Part shown: piece by piece, positions 25,816 to 38,077 of the stretch
How positions within the stretch are numbered: the first letter of the stretch is position 1
Layout: each line of letters begins with the position of its first letter
NCBI RefSeq assembly: GCF_001540865.1
Contig: NC_033626.1
Location: forward strand, 13,546,065-13,610,064
Source of the DNA: Ananas comosus
Taxonomy: Eukaryota; Streptophyta; Magnoliopsida; Poales; Bromeliaceae
Length of the DNA stretch: 64,000 bases
Direction of reading: 5' to 3'
The notes under the pieces: generated by a model
What the model was told of the DNA's origin: nothing
Database searches by the model: none
What the model saw: only the letters and a program-made list of their open reading frames with translations
Made by a program: the position numbers and the translations under genes

Positions 25816-28359
25816 TATTATTAGTACCAAGTATTTGGTATTATTGAATTTTCTGTCGTTAGATTTACTCATTATTATTTTTACTTGTTAGATCATACTA
25901 TTCAATTAACTACTCACTCAACTCAAAGGGAGTACTATTATTCTAGCTGCACAACCCTTTATCCAACAGCCAAAAATTTGAGAGGAATGCTTCAATACAC
26001 CAGGTAAAATAAATCTAACAATTCATATTTTAAGGGCGAGATTGACTTTTGCATAGTAGTTACCTGCTCAACAGGTTACCATTTGTAAGGATAATATGAA
26101 AAAAAAAAATGCAAACTAATTATCAAATTTGATTAACCTTATACAAATATTTATTTCATTGTTTAATTTTGTTACTTACCAAATTAGATAGTGCTAATTT
26201 GATAAGTAATAAACCTTTATAAATTGAATTTAAAATTCAATTTATATTCAAATTTAATTTTAAACTTTATAATTGTGTACATTAAATTCAAATTTAATTT
26301 TAATTTTTATTTTCAGAATGAAAAAATACATGTTTAAATGAATAGTTTATTTCAATTCAAATTGTTAATTTGATATATTAAAATGATACGAAATTTCAAA
26401 TATATTAAATTAATTTAAATTATAAATTATGCTGTATTTATAAACATAACTTTTATTTTTTATTTAAATTAAAGGCTTTTATTTCTAAAATTAAATTCAA
26501 ATTGTTCATTCGATAGTAAAAACAACATTAAAATTTAAAAACATTGATTAAAATTAAAATTAAAATTTAGATTTAGTTTATATTATAGTTAAAAAAATAA
26601 AATTTGTTAACTATTTAAACTAAATAATTCTAAAGCAAAAAAGGAAAAGAGGAGCGGCGAGGAAAAAGAAATCGCGGCCTACGTGTAGGAAAATATCACG
26701 GTCCACGAGGCTGCACTCAGCCTCGTAGATTGTGCGGAGTGAGAGGTCCACGGTGGACCTCTCGCTCCACTCCTCCTTTTTGTGTGCGTGTGTGTGCGTG
26801 TGTTGTGTGTGTGTATATATATATCCAATTTTATTTTTATATTTTATAAGAATTATAATTATTTATGCATGATAATAGCATAAATCTAAAAAAATTTTAA
26901 TTAAATAAATGAATTTTTATTCTGCATTTTTAAATGATAAACTTAAACTTTTCGTATAAATCGCGTATACGAATTATTGGCGAATCTAATTTTTAAACCG
27001 TATTTTTTAACGAACTTAAAAATTAAGATACAAATTTTATTCGTATTTTATCCGTATCGAATTTTTATCGTATTCGAATTAACTAACTATGGTTTAAAGA
27101 CATGAGGTTTAATTTAGGAAAGATAATAATACAAAGATGGAATATTGGAGGATAAGAATGAAGGAAGATGGAATATTTTAAATTTACAAAAATAACATGT
27201 TATGAGGATGAAAATTTACCAAAATGCTCTCATTGCAAACTCCATGTAATAAAAAAAAAAAACCCTTATTAAAGTGGTGACCGGTACCTATACCCCCAAG
27301 TGCCGGTCACCCTCTTTTAATAGGTCTATCGTTACCGTTCATTTAAAGAATTTTAATGGTTGAGATTTGTTCGGTGCATAGGAGCATTGCTCTATTTGAT
27401 AGTACAAAGTGCTTGGTACTATCGATAGTATAATAGTATAATTCCTATGTATATATAGATATAGACTAGGCTGCTATACTTTTATAATATAGACTCTTTT
27501 ATAATTATAAGTTTTAGATTCTTAGATCAATGAATATGCAGTTAGTATAATAGTAATTTTTGATTAGAATGATAGTAGCCGTAAATTTTACTAATCAATT
27601 TTTGTTCTGGTGGCAAAGTATGATTTTTCGTTCAAGCCTCTCTCTCTTTTATTGGTTGAGCAAGTAGTTGTCACACGAGACCCACGTGATCGTGTTGTGA
27701 CGCCACGCGCCCACAGAGGCGTTATGTAGTGGCCCGAACAATCCTCTTGGCGTGATCCGCGAGCACGTCTTTGTCACCGCACCACCACGAGAAAAATAAA
27801 ATAAAAAAAAATAAAAATAAGAAATAAAAACCCGGACGGAACTCGAGCCGGAACTCAAACTGTCCCCAGAACCAAATTGAAATCGCCGTCGGATCCGGTG
27901 AGAGGGGGTACGTTGAGAAGAGGGGGTACGTTGAGAAGAGGGAGCCGAAACAAAAGGATTTGAAAAGGTGAAAATGTACGTAGAACCCTCACCACTAGTG
28001 GATTTTGAGCGGAGCCCTCAAATAATGCAGGCGTTCCATATTTGCGATTTCCATTCTAATCACAGATAGAGAATATGAATGCACATTTAGTAGTATACGG
28101 GTATTTTATAAAAAATAGCTAATCTATGTTTCATCCAAGTGATGATGCTCTATTAGCTTTTAATTTCTTAATTTAATTATTTTAATAAAATTATAAATTT
28201 CTTAATATTGATAGTTCTACTTGCTAGTTCTTAATAATTAATAAAATTTATAAATTTATCAGAAAATATAAAATTTGAATGCGATTAAACTGGGAAAAGA
28301 AAAATTGAGGGTCTATTTCAAAATTATCCATTAGTTGGGACGGTGATTGTACATATTTG

Positions 28360-28741
28360 CCTTTAAATAAAGGCCGGTGCCGTCGCCTATGAACCTCCAC
28401 TCCACGCCTCGCTCTGTAGCACGAATCTTCCAGTTTTTAAAATTATAAATCGCTTTTTTATTAATTTAATTTAATTAAAATTAGTATTTTAAAATAATTG
28501 GGAAGAAGAAGAAGAAGGAGGAGGAGGCTTAGGCTTGGGCTGTGTTTTGTATTCTTCGGCGCAGGGCCGTGGCCGTCGCCATTCGCCGCCGCTCGCGCCA
28601 ACGGCTTCGTCGGATCCCTCTCCTTCGCCTCCAGGTTCGCATCCCCTGTCTCTCTCACCCCCCTTTTCGCCTCCTAGGGTTTCCCCTTTTATAGGGTTTT
28701 GGAGGGTTTCTGACCCGTGGGAAGGGTGTGTTGGGCCACAG
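28360..28741 (+). promoter_or_regulatory. putative independent promoter and 5' leader of the BIM-type bHLH gene
   Basis: A TATA-like 'tttaaataaagg' at about 28362-28373 is followed by a GA-run and a GC-rich leader (28500-28636). A donor-like 'cctccag|gttcgc' occurs at about 28637 and a good acceptor 'gggccacag|g' ends at 28741, 31 bases before the first ATG. This is what a transcription start with a 5' UTR intron looks like. It is inferred, without transcript evidence. Confidence 0.45.
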
Positions 28742-28772
28742 GGACAACGCGGCGACGGAGGGGAAGCGATCC

Positions 28773-31700
28773 ATGGAGGCCGCTTCGAGGTCTAGCAGGG
28801 GGGCCTTCGACGACGACGACGACGACGACGGCGACGAGTTTGGTAGGCGAGAGGCCTCCTCCTCGCGTAAAGGTCCGTCCTTTCTCAATCGCCTTTCGTG
28901 TTTTTGCGCCTTTCTCTACTTGGGTTTTGGTTTCGGGGAAAATTGTTGGCCTTTTCTTGTGGCTTTTGGTAGTATAGTGGAAGTTTTGTGCGAAGGTTTT
29001 CCTTTTCGTGTATATGAATGAAAAAGGAATCAATTTTGTTGTCTTCTGTGGCAGAGTTGAGCATTAAGGTAGACGGGAAGGGAAGTGGTAGTGGCAGCGG
29101 CACTGATCAGCGGCCCAACACGCCGAGATCAAAGCATTCTGCCACGGAGCAGCGGAGAAGAAGCAAAATTAATGATAGGCGAGTTTATGTTGGATGCATC
29201 ACTCTTCTAGTGTGTTGTACTCTCATTGTTTTCCTTGTATTCTATGTTTATTCAATAGTTGAATTGCGCTTATATGTGAAATAGCTAGTTTTGGTTGCTG
29301 ATTTGCTTTGCGATGCTCAGGTTGTTTTGTGATCATTGGGTCATTTTGGAATTATGTTGTGCTACAAAATGCTACATTTTTGAAGTTCAAAAGCAGTTTT
29401 CAGTGTTAGTATGATTAGTGGACTGTAGTCAGAGTTTACACTTTCCTCATCTGGACAATTCTATACCATTTAGTACAGATCTCAGCTGATGTACCAACAT
29501 CTGAGAATGTTTTTTTTTCGTGTTTTGATTTATGCTAATCATTGTAGAGTTAACCGTGTCCTGATAATAGCAACAGTTACTGATAAGCTCGGCATTTTTT
29601 TTGTGGGTACAGTATTCAATTACGTCAATTGTGCTCTTTTGCCGCTTTGGAGTTTTCAATGGTGATGGATATTTAAAAAGTTTACAACAGCATATTTATT
29701 CTCTTTGTCCGTATCTTTTAGGTGTCATTATCGGTGTTAGCTGATTGCAATTAAGTTCCAAATCCTGAGGGTAGATGTGTCCGATAGGTGCTGGTTCAAT
29801 TCTCCAGTTTTGTTAGACACTAAAATTTACATCAGATTCAAGTTCATGCAGTACCAATGAGTGGCAAGTGCTTATTTGAAACTTAGTGAGCCATGAAGAA
29901 GGGCCTGATATTAGCATTTAGCAAAACCTTGTGAAATATTCCAATTAAATTTCTTGCATGTTTTTAGGCTTCGGCTTAAACATTGAAACCTGATCAATGT
30001 GTTTCCGTTGGTCATGTAGACCAAAATTGTGGTCTAAAATTATAACATATCTATTGTTGAGAATCAGCCAAAGGAAGGCTGAATTTAACATTGTTGACCA
30101 AACTGATTACCTATGGATGTTTGATGCTATTTATTCATCATTTTACATGTACTCTGCTACATTTTTTTTATTGAAGTATGAAACATGATAGTTATATGTA
30201 TCAAAATATTGCAGAATTGGGTTTTAGTGTGATAATTCTAAGAATCTAATCTTTGTGTTGGCCTACGGGCGTATTCTTAAAAAAAATGTTTTTGCTATAA
30301 TCTATTTTGAAATTTGGGAGATATCATTAAACACTGATACATCCTGTATACCTCCTCTTTCATATGCATCACTGTTATTTTTAAGATCATGAGCTGATGC
30401 ATTCATGCACATGTTAATTATGTTAAGTAGCTTCGGTAGAGTTTAATGAAACAAGGACAATGGCAATTATTGACTCATGGCATGTTCTTGACCTTTTTTT
30501 TTTTTTCAACTGTCTTATTTGCTCAAAATTAAAACAGATCCTTCAATTTTTTTTTTCATGCAGATTTCAGATTCTTAGGGAACTCATTCCACAAGGTGAT
30601 CAGAAGAGAGACAAGGCTTCATTTCTTTTAGAGGTATCCTTATAAGAGACAATGTTTCTATCATGTTTGTTGCCATAGACGATTCCGAAATCTTTTTTTT
30701 TCCCTTCATGAAGGTTATTGAGTACATCCGATTCTTGCAAGAGAAGGTACAGAAGTATGAGGCAACAAATCCAGAATGGAATCAAGAAAGTTCCAATTTA
30801 TTGCCGTGGGTGAGAATTTTTGAGCCTTTAGCACTAGAATGAGAATATATGCATTTATGTATAAATATTTTGCCCTGATTGGTGCTTTATGGTTTTGTTG
30901 TTAATGCCTGTGGGAACTTCAGTTGGTGAAAGTATTGCATGAACAGAGATCTTTGGGTCTATAAGTTTGGCCATGGCATATGTGTGCTTTGTGTTATATG
31001 TATAAGCATATTTGCTCGACATATAAATTTTTTAAATAAATGTTGCATGTCATATTCGTATTTAGACAAACCTTTCCTTTACTCTAGTAAGTATTTAGAA
31101 TTATATTCAACAAGGTTTAACTAAGTATTTAGAATTATATTCAACAAGGTTTAACTAAGTAAAGCAAACCTATTCTGCATTTGTATCATATTAACTCCAT
31201 TGGCTAATCGGGATGCGTGCGGAAGACCATTCATTAATATTGTATAGTAATTTCTGTCTGTGAATGCTGTTTTTTTCTTTCTGTACATGCAAAAATGTTA
31301 ATTTCGGCAATTCTTGGGGCCTTTTTAGTCACCAAGAAAATATTGCGGTCCTTGTTAATTTTCACTTTGGCTTTCTATGGCAGGTTAACGTCTATTTTAG
31401 ATCTTTCTGGAAAAGTGCACAGGTATCTGTTTGTGTAGAATATTTCAACTGGGATTACATAGTACTTATAATTTCTCCTTTGATGAGTGTCTATTCTACT
31501 AGCCTTCTAAAATTGTCTTTCCTTCTTTTTTTCTCTTTTTTCTCCAATAGAGTAACAACCATGGTCTATCCGACCCTTTACAAGCCATTAAAAATGGTTC
31601 CTCTCCATCCGGTTACATGTTCTCTGGCAAATACACTGACAATGGTACTCAGGTGGCGCCTGCAGTTTTGACAGGTGTGGCACAGAATCGAACTGAAACA

Positions 31701-33239
31701 GAGATGATGACAGCTGGCTTCTCTAGCAAAGCTATGGAAACTCCTCAAAATTTCATAAGTAAGCCCCAGAAATATCTTAAATTCTTTTGTTGGGCGGAGA
31801 ATTAGTGTTACTCAATTGCAATTGTTTCTTTTCAGATGAAAGCATGAGTGGCGCTCAAGCCCCATGGTTAAGACCACATGGTGCAGCCGACTCTGCTGTT
31901 AATGGTGAAATGTTAAGTGAACAAGAAGAGCTAGCAATTGATCAGGCAACTGTTAATTTTTCGAATGCATATTCCCAAGGGTCTGTCTTCTAGTCGATTG
32001 GCTCTATTTTTACTTCTGGTTATCTTTTGTTACTACGACCTTGTCTCTTTTGGCTATATGTTTCTTGGTTCTTTTGATGATTTTATTTCTTAAATTGCGT
32101 GATTACTATGGAGTCATAGGTGTCCTTATACTATATTTGTGCCTTCCTATGTAGTGAGTTTGGTTTTCGAAAGTTAACTTAACTAGCTTATCTCGTAAAA
32201 AAGTTTTTTCCAATCATTCTTCTTTTCAGGGTGCTGACAACACTTACCCAGACTCTTCAGAACTCTGGAATAGATCTATCACAGGCCAATTTGTCTGTGC
32301 AGATCAATTTGGCAAGGCGGTCAAAAAGAACTAATGCCAATGTGACGGCTTGCACGACTAAGGTACTATATTTTATTGTCATTTATTATCTGTTTTCAAA
32401 ACTAGGTGGTAAAGAGTTCTGATCCTGTTGTAAAATGGTGCCTTTGTTTCTTTCTTTTCCTTGGTTAGATATGATTCCTAATGATGCTTGCTTAGCTGCT
32501 CTAAGTTTCTACTTTATTGTTAAATTTGGTAACTTTGATGTCCTTGTTGATAATCAAATCCTTTGCATAACAACACTGGTCCTCTGAGAGATCAAGTAGT
32601 GAGGCGACAAGTCCTGTTGATCATTTTGCACTCATATTTTAGCCCTAGAAAATAGCTGTAGGCAATGTTAGCCTCTGTTTGAATGAGAAAGTACTTGTAG
32701 GGAACATGGGCCTCACGGCCCTCACCTTGTTGTGCAAAAAAGCTATATTTGTGAAATGTTTACTCTTGGGAAATCAGCAGCCTCTCAGAATTTGTTTAAA
32801 TTGCATTATTTTGTACTTGTGATTGTTGTGCTTCTTTCTGACCATAAAACACAATTAACATTGTAGTAGTTCATCAACATTGTTATCTGCTTGATGTATT
32901 TCTTTTAATATGTGGATTCTTTTTCCCTATTTGCCTATCTCACCATTTTTCCATGGAAAATAAGGTTGAAAATGACTTGATGAATGTCTTATTATATTCA
33001 GTCACTAATCCTACACTCCCGCTTGCTTTGTTTGCTCGATTACTTACCCAATAGTCCTATGTAAGAAGTCCAGCTTCTGGCTACAGCTAAATACTTAAGA
33101 TCATTTATTTCTTGATCTATGGCTGATGCTTTATTTTTGGTAGTAGGATCAGGAAGATCCTGCATGTAGCAATCAAGAAACTGGGTGTCGCGAGGATGTT
33201 ACGCAAGCACCTAAACGGCACAAAACTGATTACAGCTAG
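28773..33239 (+). CDS. BIM-type bHLH transcription factor (9 exons)
   Basis: Exons 28773-28872, 29055-29178, 30564-30633, 30714-30809, 31384-31422, 31551-31758, 31836-31980, 32230-32362 and 33147-33239 give one frame of 335 residues. After an Asp run (residues 13-19) and a Gly/Ser linker comes the basic region with His61, Glu65 and Arg69, the triad for binding CACGTG-like E-boxes. The helix-loop-helix follows ([32 protein letters not shown]). Downstream landmarks are [25 protein letters not shown] and a basic tail PKRHKTD, matching BIM1/BIM2, nuclear partners of BES1 in brassinosteroid responses. The length suits BIM2. The second coding intron is GC-AG (donor ag|gcgagt at 29178/29179); no GT donor there keeps frame. 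See also the BIM1-type exons upstream. Confidence 0.93.
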
Positions 33240-33344
33240 TGCAGCTACTACAGTACCCCCTTGTGCTTCTCTGTTCAAATATGCTAACTCGTCCTCTTTT
33301 AAAGCTCAGTTCCTCGGACACTGTACATTGTATGTTTCAACTGT

Positions 33345-33388
33345 GATTGGCGCCAAAAAGCCAATCGATTGGCGCCAAAAAGCCAATC
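33345..33388. repeat. tandem pair of 22-base hairpins containing TTGGCGCCAA
   Basis: The 22-base unit GATTGGCGCCAAAAAGCCAATC occurs twice with no spacer (33345-33366, 33367-33388). Each unit can fold (GATTGGC with GCCAATC) and holds TTGGCGCCAA, an E2F-like core. It lies about 105 bases after the bHLH stop codon, probably in the 3' UTR. Confidence 0.85.
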
Positions 33389-33389
33389 A

Positions 33390-33839
33390 GGTATTCTTTC
33401 ATTTGTCTCTTTGCACCTCTAGAAGAGGCTTCCATTATAAATTGCGAAGCCGCTTTTCTTTACAGGCTTCCATTGATATGAGAAGTTGCTCTTTTCTTTT
33501 GGCAAAGGGACTGTGGTTACTAGATTGTTTAATACTCTGTGTTCTTTGTAGTAAATATCATTGTATTGGTTGAGCAGTGCATCTCTGACATTGTTTATGC
33601 ATTGGTTTCATTATTGGTTCAAAAAGTTAGTAGTTTGAGTAATGGCCGCTGCTCAGTTAGTCGGACCTCAGATGTTAGAAAAACTCTATATAATAATTTT
33701 TGCTGATTGTCTTGTGCTTTTCTTTGTTTTGTTTTCTTTTTCTTTTATGTATCTTTATTTATTTATTTATTATTATTTTTTTTTGTGTATGTGTGTAATG
33801 AGTTCCGTGGAATAATTTAGTAATTTGAAAAATATTAGG
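33390..33839. other. 3' flank of the BIM-type gene
   Basis: T-rich sequence typical of a plant 3' UTR and flank; no gene seen. Confidence 0.5.
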
Positions 33840-34564
33840 AGTGGTGACTTGTTACGTCTTCTATTTTTCTTTAAATAGAAATAACTATTTATGAAAACTA
33901 TTTTAAATGAGGAAAAAAATTAATGATATCATATAAGAATTTTTTTAATACTATTTATGATATGTTATTTAATGCTATCATAATAGTTTTTTCTTAAATG
34001 GAAATTGCTCTTTATGGTAAGTTCTCTACATGCTGGAAATATCAGCTTATATTGCTTTAAAGTATTTACGAAATCATATGAAGAAAACTATTATTGTTGA
34101 TATTATGTGAGAGTTTCCTTTAAATGAAAATTGTTGTTTAAGAAAATTGTTGTTTAAGGTGAGTTCTCTAAATGATTTAAATACAATATCTTGTAATGTT
34201 GTTTTAAGATATTTGCAATACCACGTGAGGTACGATTTTTACCGCATCACGTGAGCTGTTTGCAGTAATTCCTTTAAATATTGTAAATATGCGATAATGT
34301 TGTTATATTAGCTAGCAATTGACCTAGGCGATGCATGGAGTGTTATTACTAACTTTTAGTTATAATTTTTAAGTAATTTATTATCAAGTCATATTGAAAC
34401 TTCTCATGAAACTGTTTTATATATATAATATTAGAACACAATAAGTTATACTATTATCAAGTTATATTAGAACTTCTTATAACTGCTTTATATATATAAT
34501 ATTGGAACACAATAAGCTATATTATTATCTAGTTATATTAAAACTTCTCATAAAAATGCGCCAC

Positions 34565-34604
<40 letters not shown>

Positions 34605-35520
34605 TATAAGAGTTTTCTCTTAAATAAAAATTACAATTTACAACAAGTATTTTAAATACTGTAAATATAGATAATATTGTTGTAAAATTTTTATAATACC
34701 ACGGAAGAGTGGTAATTAATTATAGCATGTTTGAGTTATCTCTTAAAAAAAATTACTTTGTATGGTAAGTACTATTAATGTTATAAATGAGGAGTGGCAT
34801 TAATGATACCATGTGAAATTTTTTAAATGGAAATGACTACTTATAGGAAGACCTTTAATGCTATCATAAGAGTTTTTTGCTCAAATAGAAACTGCTATTT
34901 ATGACACCGCGTGAGGGAAGTTATTGATAATATTATGTGATTATTTTTTCTCAAATGAAAATTATGTTTATTATAAATTATTTAAGTACTGTAAATATCT
35001 ATAATGTTGCCATAAGATATTAACGACACACATGAGAGAAAGAATTATTGATACTATGTGATAATGTGAGTGAGAACTTTTGCTTAAATAGAAATTACTA
35101 TTTATGGTAACTATTTTAAATGCATTAATGATATTATATGTAAACTTTTTTTAATAAAAATTACTATTTATGGTAAGTCCTTTAATGCTATTATTATAAA
35201 AGTTTTTAAAAAATGAAAACAGCTGTTTATGGTAAGTTTTTTAAATGCTGTAAATATTAGCTTATTTTGCTTAGAGGTATTTATGACACTTTGTGAACAA
35301 AGTTATAATGGATACTATGTGGGAGTTTTCCCTTAAATGAAATTTGCTATTTTAGGTGAGTTCCCTAAATGATTTAAATATCATGTAACCTTGTTTTAAG
35401 GTATTTCCAATACCACATGAACGAAGGTATTAATGACACCGTATAACAATTTTTTCTGAAATGAAACTTAATGTTTATGTAAGTTTTTTAAATGGCATAA
35501 ATATCATATATTATTTCTAT
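33840..35520 (+). repeat. degenerate tandem array, about 120-130-base unit
   Basis: A phrase series recurs many times in the same order: 'ttaaatgaaaattactgttta', '(g)gtaagttctttaaatgctgtaaatat', 'aatgttgttataaggtatttacgacacca', '(c)gtgag', 'attaatgataccatgtgagagttttttc'. Copies are divergent, but the order and spacing are kept, so this is an old satellite-like array. Related units reappear at 38555-38860, 39085-39600 and 39830-39920. It includes a (TA)n run at about 34567-34602. No coding potential. Confidence 0.75.
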
Positions 35521-36600
35521 ATAAAAATTTTAAATTTTAAAATTTTACTTTCAAAATTTAAACTTTTAAATTCTATTTTTAAATTTTAAAATTTAAATTT
35601 TAAGTTTTTATTTAAAGTAATCAAATTTTAATTTTAAATATTAATTTTAAAATAAAATTTAATAAAAAAATTTATTATATGCAAACATCAAATTTTTTTT
35701 GTCAAACAATTTTTCTAAATCAATTCAAAAAAATATTTTTTTATCTAAACTCAGCCAAATATTTTACCACTTTTAACCAAAACTAATTCTCTAAATCAAA
35801 ATCAATGCTGTAGCATTTTTTTAGAATCTAAGCCAAATGGAATCTGAGGTGGAGACCCTAACTGACATTCAAGGAAAAAGGAAAAAAAAAATGTGGCACA
35901 TGTGATGATTTAATGTTCCAGAGTTAAGAAATAGTAAATCTTTGTGTGGCACATGTGATGATTTAATGCTGCACTTAATAATTGCTCTATTATTTTGTTA
36001 TATCATAAGAAACTTAAAATTAACAGTATGCCAGAAGTAACACATGAAAGTCCACAAATCAATTTAAAATTTGCATATAAGAGTTAAGAAATAGTAAATC
36101 TTTGACGAATTTTACAAAGTTAATTATGATTCCTTTAGTCCAATGGCGTATCTAAAATGAAGAAAAAATAAAATTTAAGAAGTATAAAAATTGTTAAATA
36201 TAATTATTAAAAATATTGCCTAAGAAAGAATATGTATCATTTTGAATTATATTGTTTCCAACATAATTTTATTTTTTTAAAATGATATAGGATGGCGTCA
36301 TTAAATAGGATTATTTTTTCACCCAAATCACTATTATTTTGAAAGAAATATAAAATATTTTTGATATTTTATAGGTGATTTTTAAAATTGGGGTTCAAAT
36401 TTATAAAATTGAAAAAAGTGCCACATTAGAGCAAAAGATATGTTTACTTATTAATTAAAATAAAACAAGACCAATTAATCAATAAAATAAAGTTAATTAT
36501 AAGATGTATACTACTCTCAGAGATATGGAAAATTTTTGAGAGGAAAATTTGGCGTCAATTCCCACTACTCATATGCCAGAACCGCCACTACATCGAGCTC
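35521..36600. other. AT-rich flank and promoter region of peptide copy A
   Basis: Very AT-rich. It contains two exact copies of CACATGTGATGATTTAATG (35897-35915, 35950-35968), an element also seen upstream of the other peptide copies, and ends in a TATA box (tataaata, 36601-36608). Confidence 0.55.
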
Positions 36601-36730
36601 TATAAATACTAGGGTTCTATGGCCATCTTAACTTACAGAAAAAAAAAAAAATCTTTCTTTACTGCAGCTATTACTTTAACATAGCGAAAAAAAAAAAAAA
36701 AAGATTTCCTCTCCCGGTCAATGCTCTGTA

Positions 36731-37017
36731 ATGTTGCGCCAACTGCTAATGCTCCTGCAACTGCTACCGACCGTCTCTAGAGCTTGGTGGCTGGTATTCG
36801 AGACCCAAGTTCAAATCCCAGTTGATTCATATTTCCAGCTAAGTTTATTTCTAAATGAAATAAACGAAACGGGTAGTAAATGCTCCTGCTATGAACAGCA
36901 GTTGTGTTCTTTGCCGCCGCATCTCCACGTACTGAAAACTCGCCCCCATGCTGCTCTCGATGCTGCCCCCGTATTCCGCACTGCTGCCTAATCTTCAATG
37001 TAACTGCAATGCCTTAG
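36731..37017 (+). pseudogene. peptide copy A: cysteine-rich secreted peptide pseudogene split by a SINE
   Basis: Member of the unrecognised peptide family described at copy B. The first ATG (36731) begins a hydrophobic segment that is interrupted at 36758 by a 120-base SINE with an 11-base target duplication. After the SINE the family frame resumes at 36880 but meets an in-frame TGA at 36892-36894. It then runs open through an Ala-rich end of the signal segment to the cysteine part (CCSRCCPRIPHCC), ending TAMP and TAG at 37015-37017. Both the insertion and the stop would prevent a normal product, so it is called a pseudogene. The TATA box at 36601 and the 3' flank to about 37310 are conserved with copies B and D. 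Confidence 0.75.
36759..36878 (+). mobile_element. tRNA-derived SINE inserted in peptide copy A
   Basis: The 120-base body contains 'cttggtggctggtattcgagacc' and a 'gttcaaatccc' B-box, then 'agttgattcatatttc' and 'taaataaacgaa'-type sequence. It matches the element at 61647-61829 but lacks the poly-A end. It is flanked by direct repeats of AATGCTCCTGC at 36748-36758 and 36879-36889. Confidence 0.8.
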
Positions 37018-38077
37018 GAGCCCTGTGGGGGCTCCATCTCATGCTGGGAACACTTTTTTCCCACGTATGTTGCTTATATATATGATGTACGTTTTTATTT
37101 TTCAGTAACCACCTCAAACTAGCTAGCTTAGCTAGATATGTATGTCTTGTTGTTGTATTGTTTGGTGTTTGATGAGTAAACTTGTTAGGTCCATATCTAG
37201 CTAGTAATGGTTGTCTATCTATTGTCTTATCTATCTATGTGTTTTCATGTTGTTTAATGGCTTATTTTATGAAACGCAACGTACTACCAATATTAATAAT
37301 TTTGTTCTTTTTGCCCTTTCATTATTTGCACGTTGATAAAATAATTTATAGGTATAATTAAGTATTATACAACTGAAAGCAACTAGAATATTTCAACTGT
37401 ATGCCCTATTAAAGCAATTAATGCCGTTTTTTTTTGCACTTAGAAAGAACAGAAATTTTATTTTTTTTTAGTACGTAGCGTGTTTTTATTTTCATTTTTG
37501 TTAATTGGATCTATTAAAATGATCCTCGTATTGAACTTGTGGAGAAGCAAACGCCATTAAAAATGCATGGGCAGAGGAGATGAGAGGTGCAAAAATTTGT
37601 AAGAGATTTGAATATATAATTTGTAATTTGTAAGAGATTCGAATTCTGCAGCTCTGTATTTTAGGACTGAAGTAATAACTTTAAAATTTTAATGCTAAAA
37701 AAAATATTATATAAAAATTAAACTGTAAAATTATAATTTATTTTGAATTATAAATCTAAAAAAATGTTGCTTGTACACTATTACGTGCATCTTTACATTC
37801 CTCATTTAAAAATTAAAAATTTTTTAAAAAATTAAAATTAACCGTGGTACTATGTTGGAGTGGACGTGCTTATGAGGTAACCCGTCCTAAAGAAGTAAGC
37901 GTCCATAAAAGGTAAACCGGTCTAAAAAAGTAACAGTCAATTAAAGCTTTCGACCGTTAACATGTGAGGTCGTTTTACATCCAATTTGAGAATCCTTGGA
38001 TGCGTGCCGCGTGGCATTCAGACACTCTGGATGGGCACCCGCTACTCTGTTTTTTGGGAGAATAGTGGGGTTTGTTT
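37018..38077. other. 3' flank of peptide copy A and AT-rich DNA
   Basis: 37018-37310 is homologous to the 3' flanks of copies B and D (phrases 'tgtatgt..ctatatatatgatg', 'aaactagctagcttagctagatatgtatg', 'taatt(t)tatgaaac'). Beyond that no feature was recognised. Confidence 0.6.

Larger units (their letters stand above)
24425..28359. other. large intron or intergenic gap filled with repeats
   Basis: It separates the BIM1-type N-terminal exons from the bHLH exons. It contains a MITE cluster (24970-25820), very AT-rich DNA (26040-27240), a TG/TA tract near 26785-26824, and a short GC-rich patch (27650-27950) with an 18-base direct repeat (gagggggtacgttgagaa) at about 27902-27940. No linking exon could be identified by eye. 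Confidence 0.6.

Noticed and set aside
28535..28795. 86-codon ORF in the leader of the BIM-type gene
   Set aside because: It covers the presumed 5' UTR, its intron and the wrong frame of exon 1.
33196..33573. 125-codon ORF starting [10 protein letters not shown]
   Set aside because: It begins in a shifted frame of the last BIM exon and runs into the 3' UTR hairpins.
33840..35520. Regularly spaced repeats considered as a CRISPR array
   Set aside because: Plant nuclear context, divergent units, and no constant repeat with unique spacers; it is a decayed tandem array.
36731..36991. 86-codon ORF reading through the SINE in peptide copy A
   Set aside because: It passes into a different frame from the cysteine core, so it is an accident of the insertion and not an exonised peptide.
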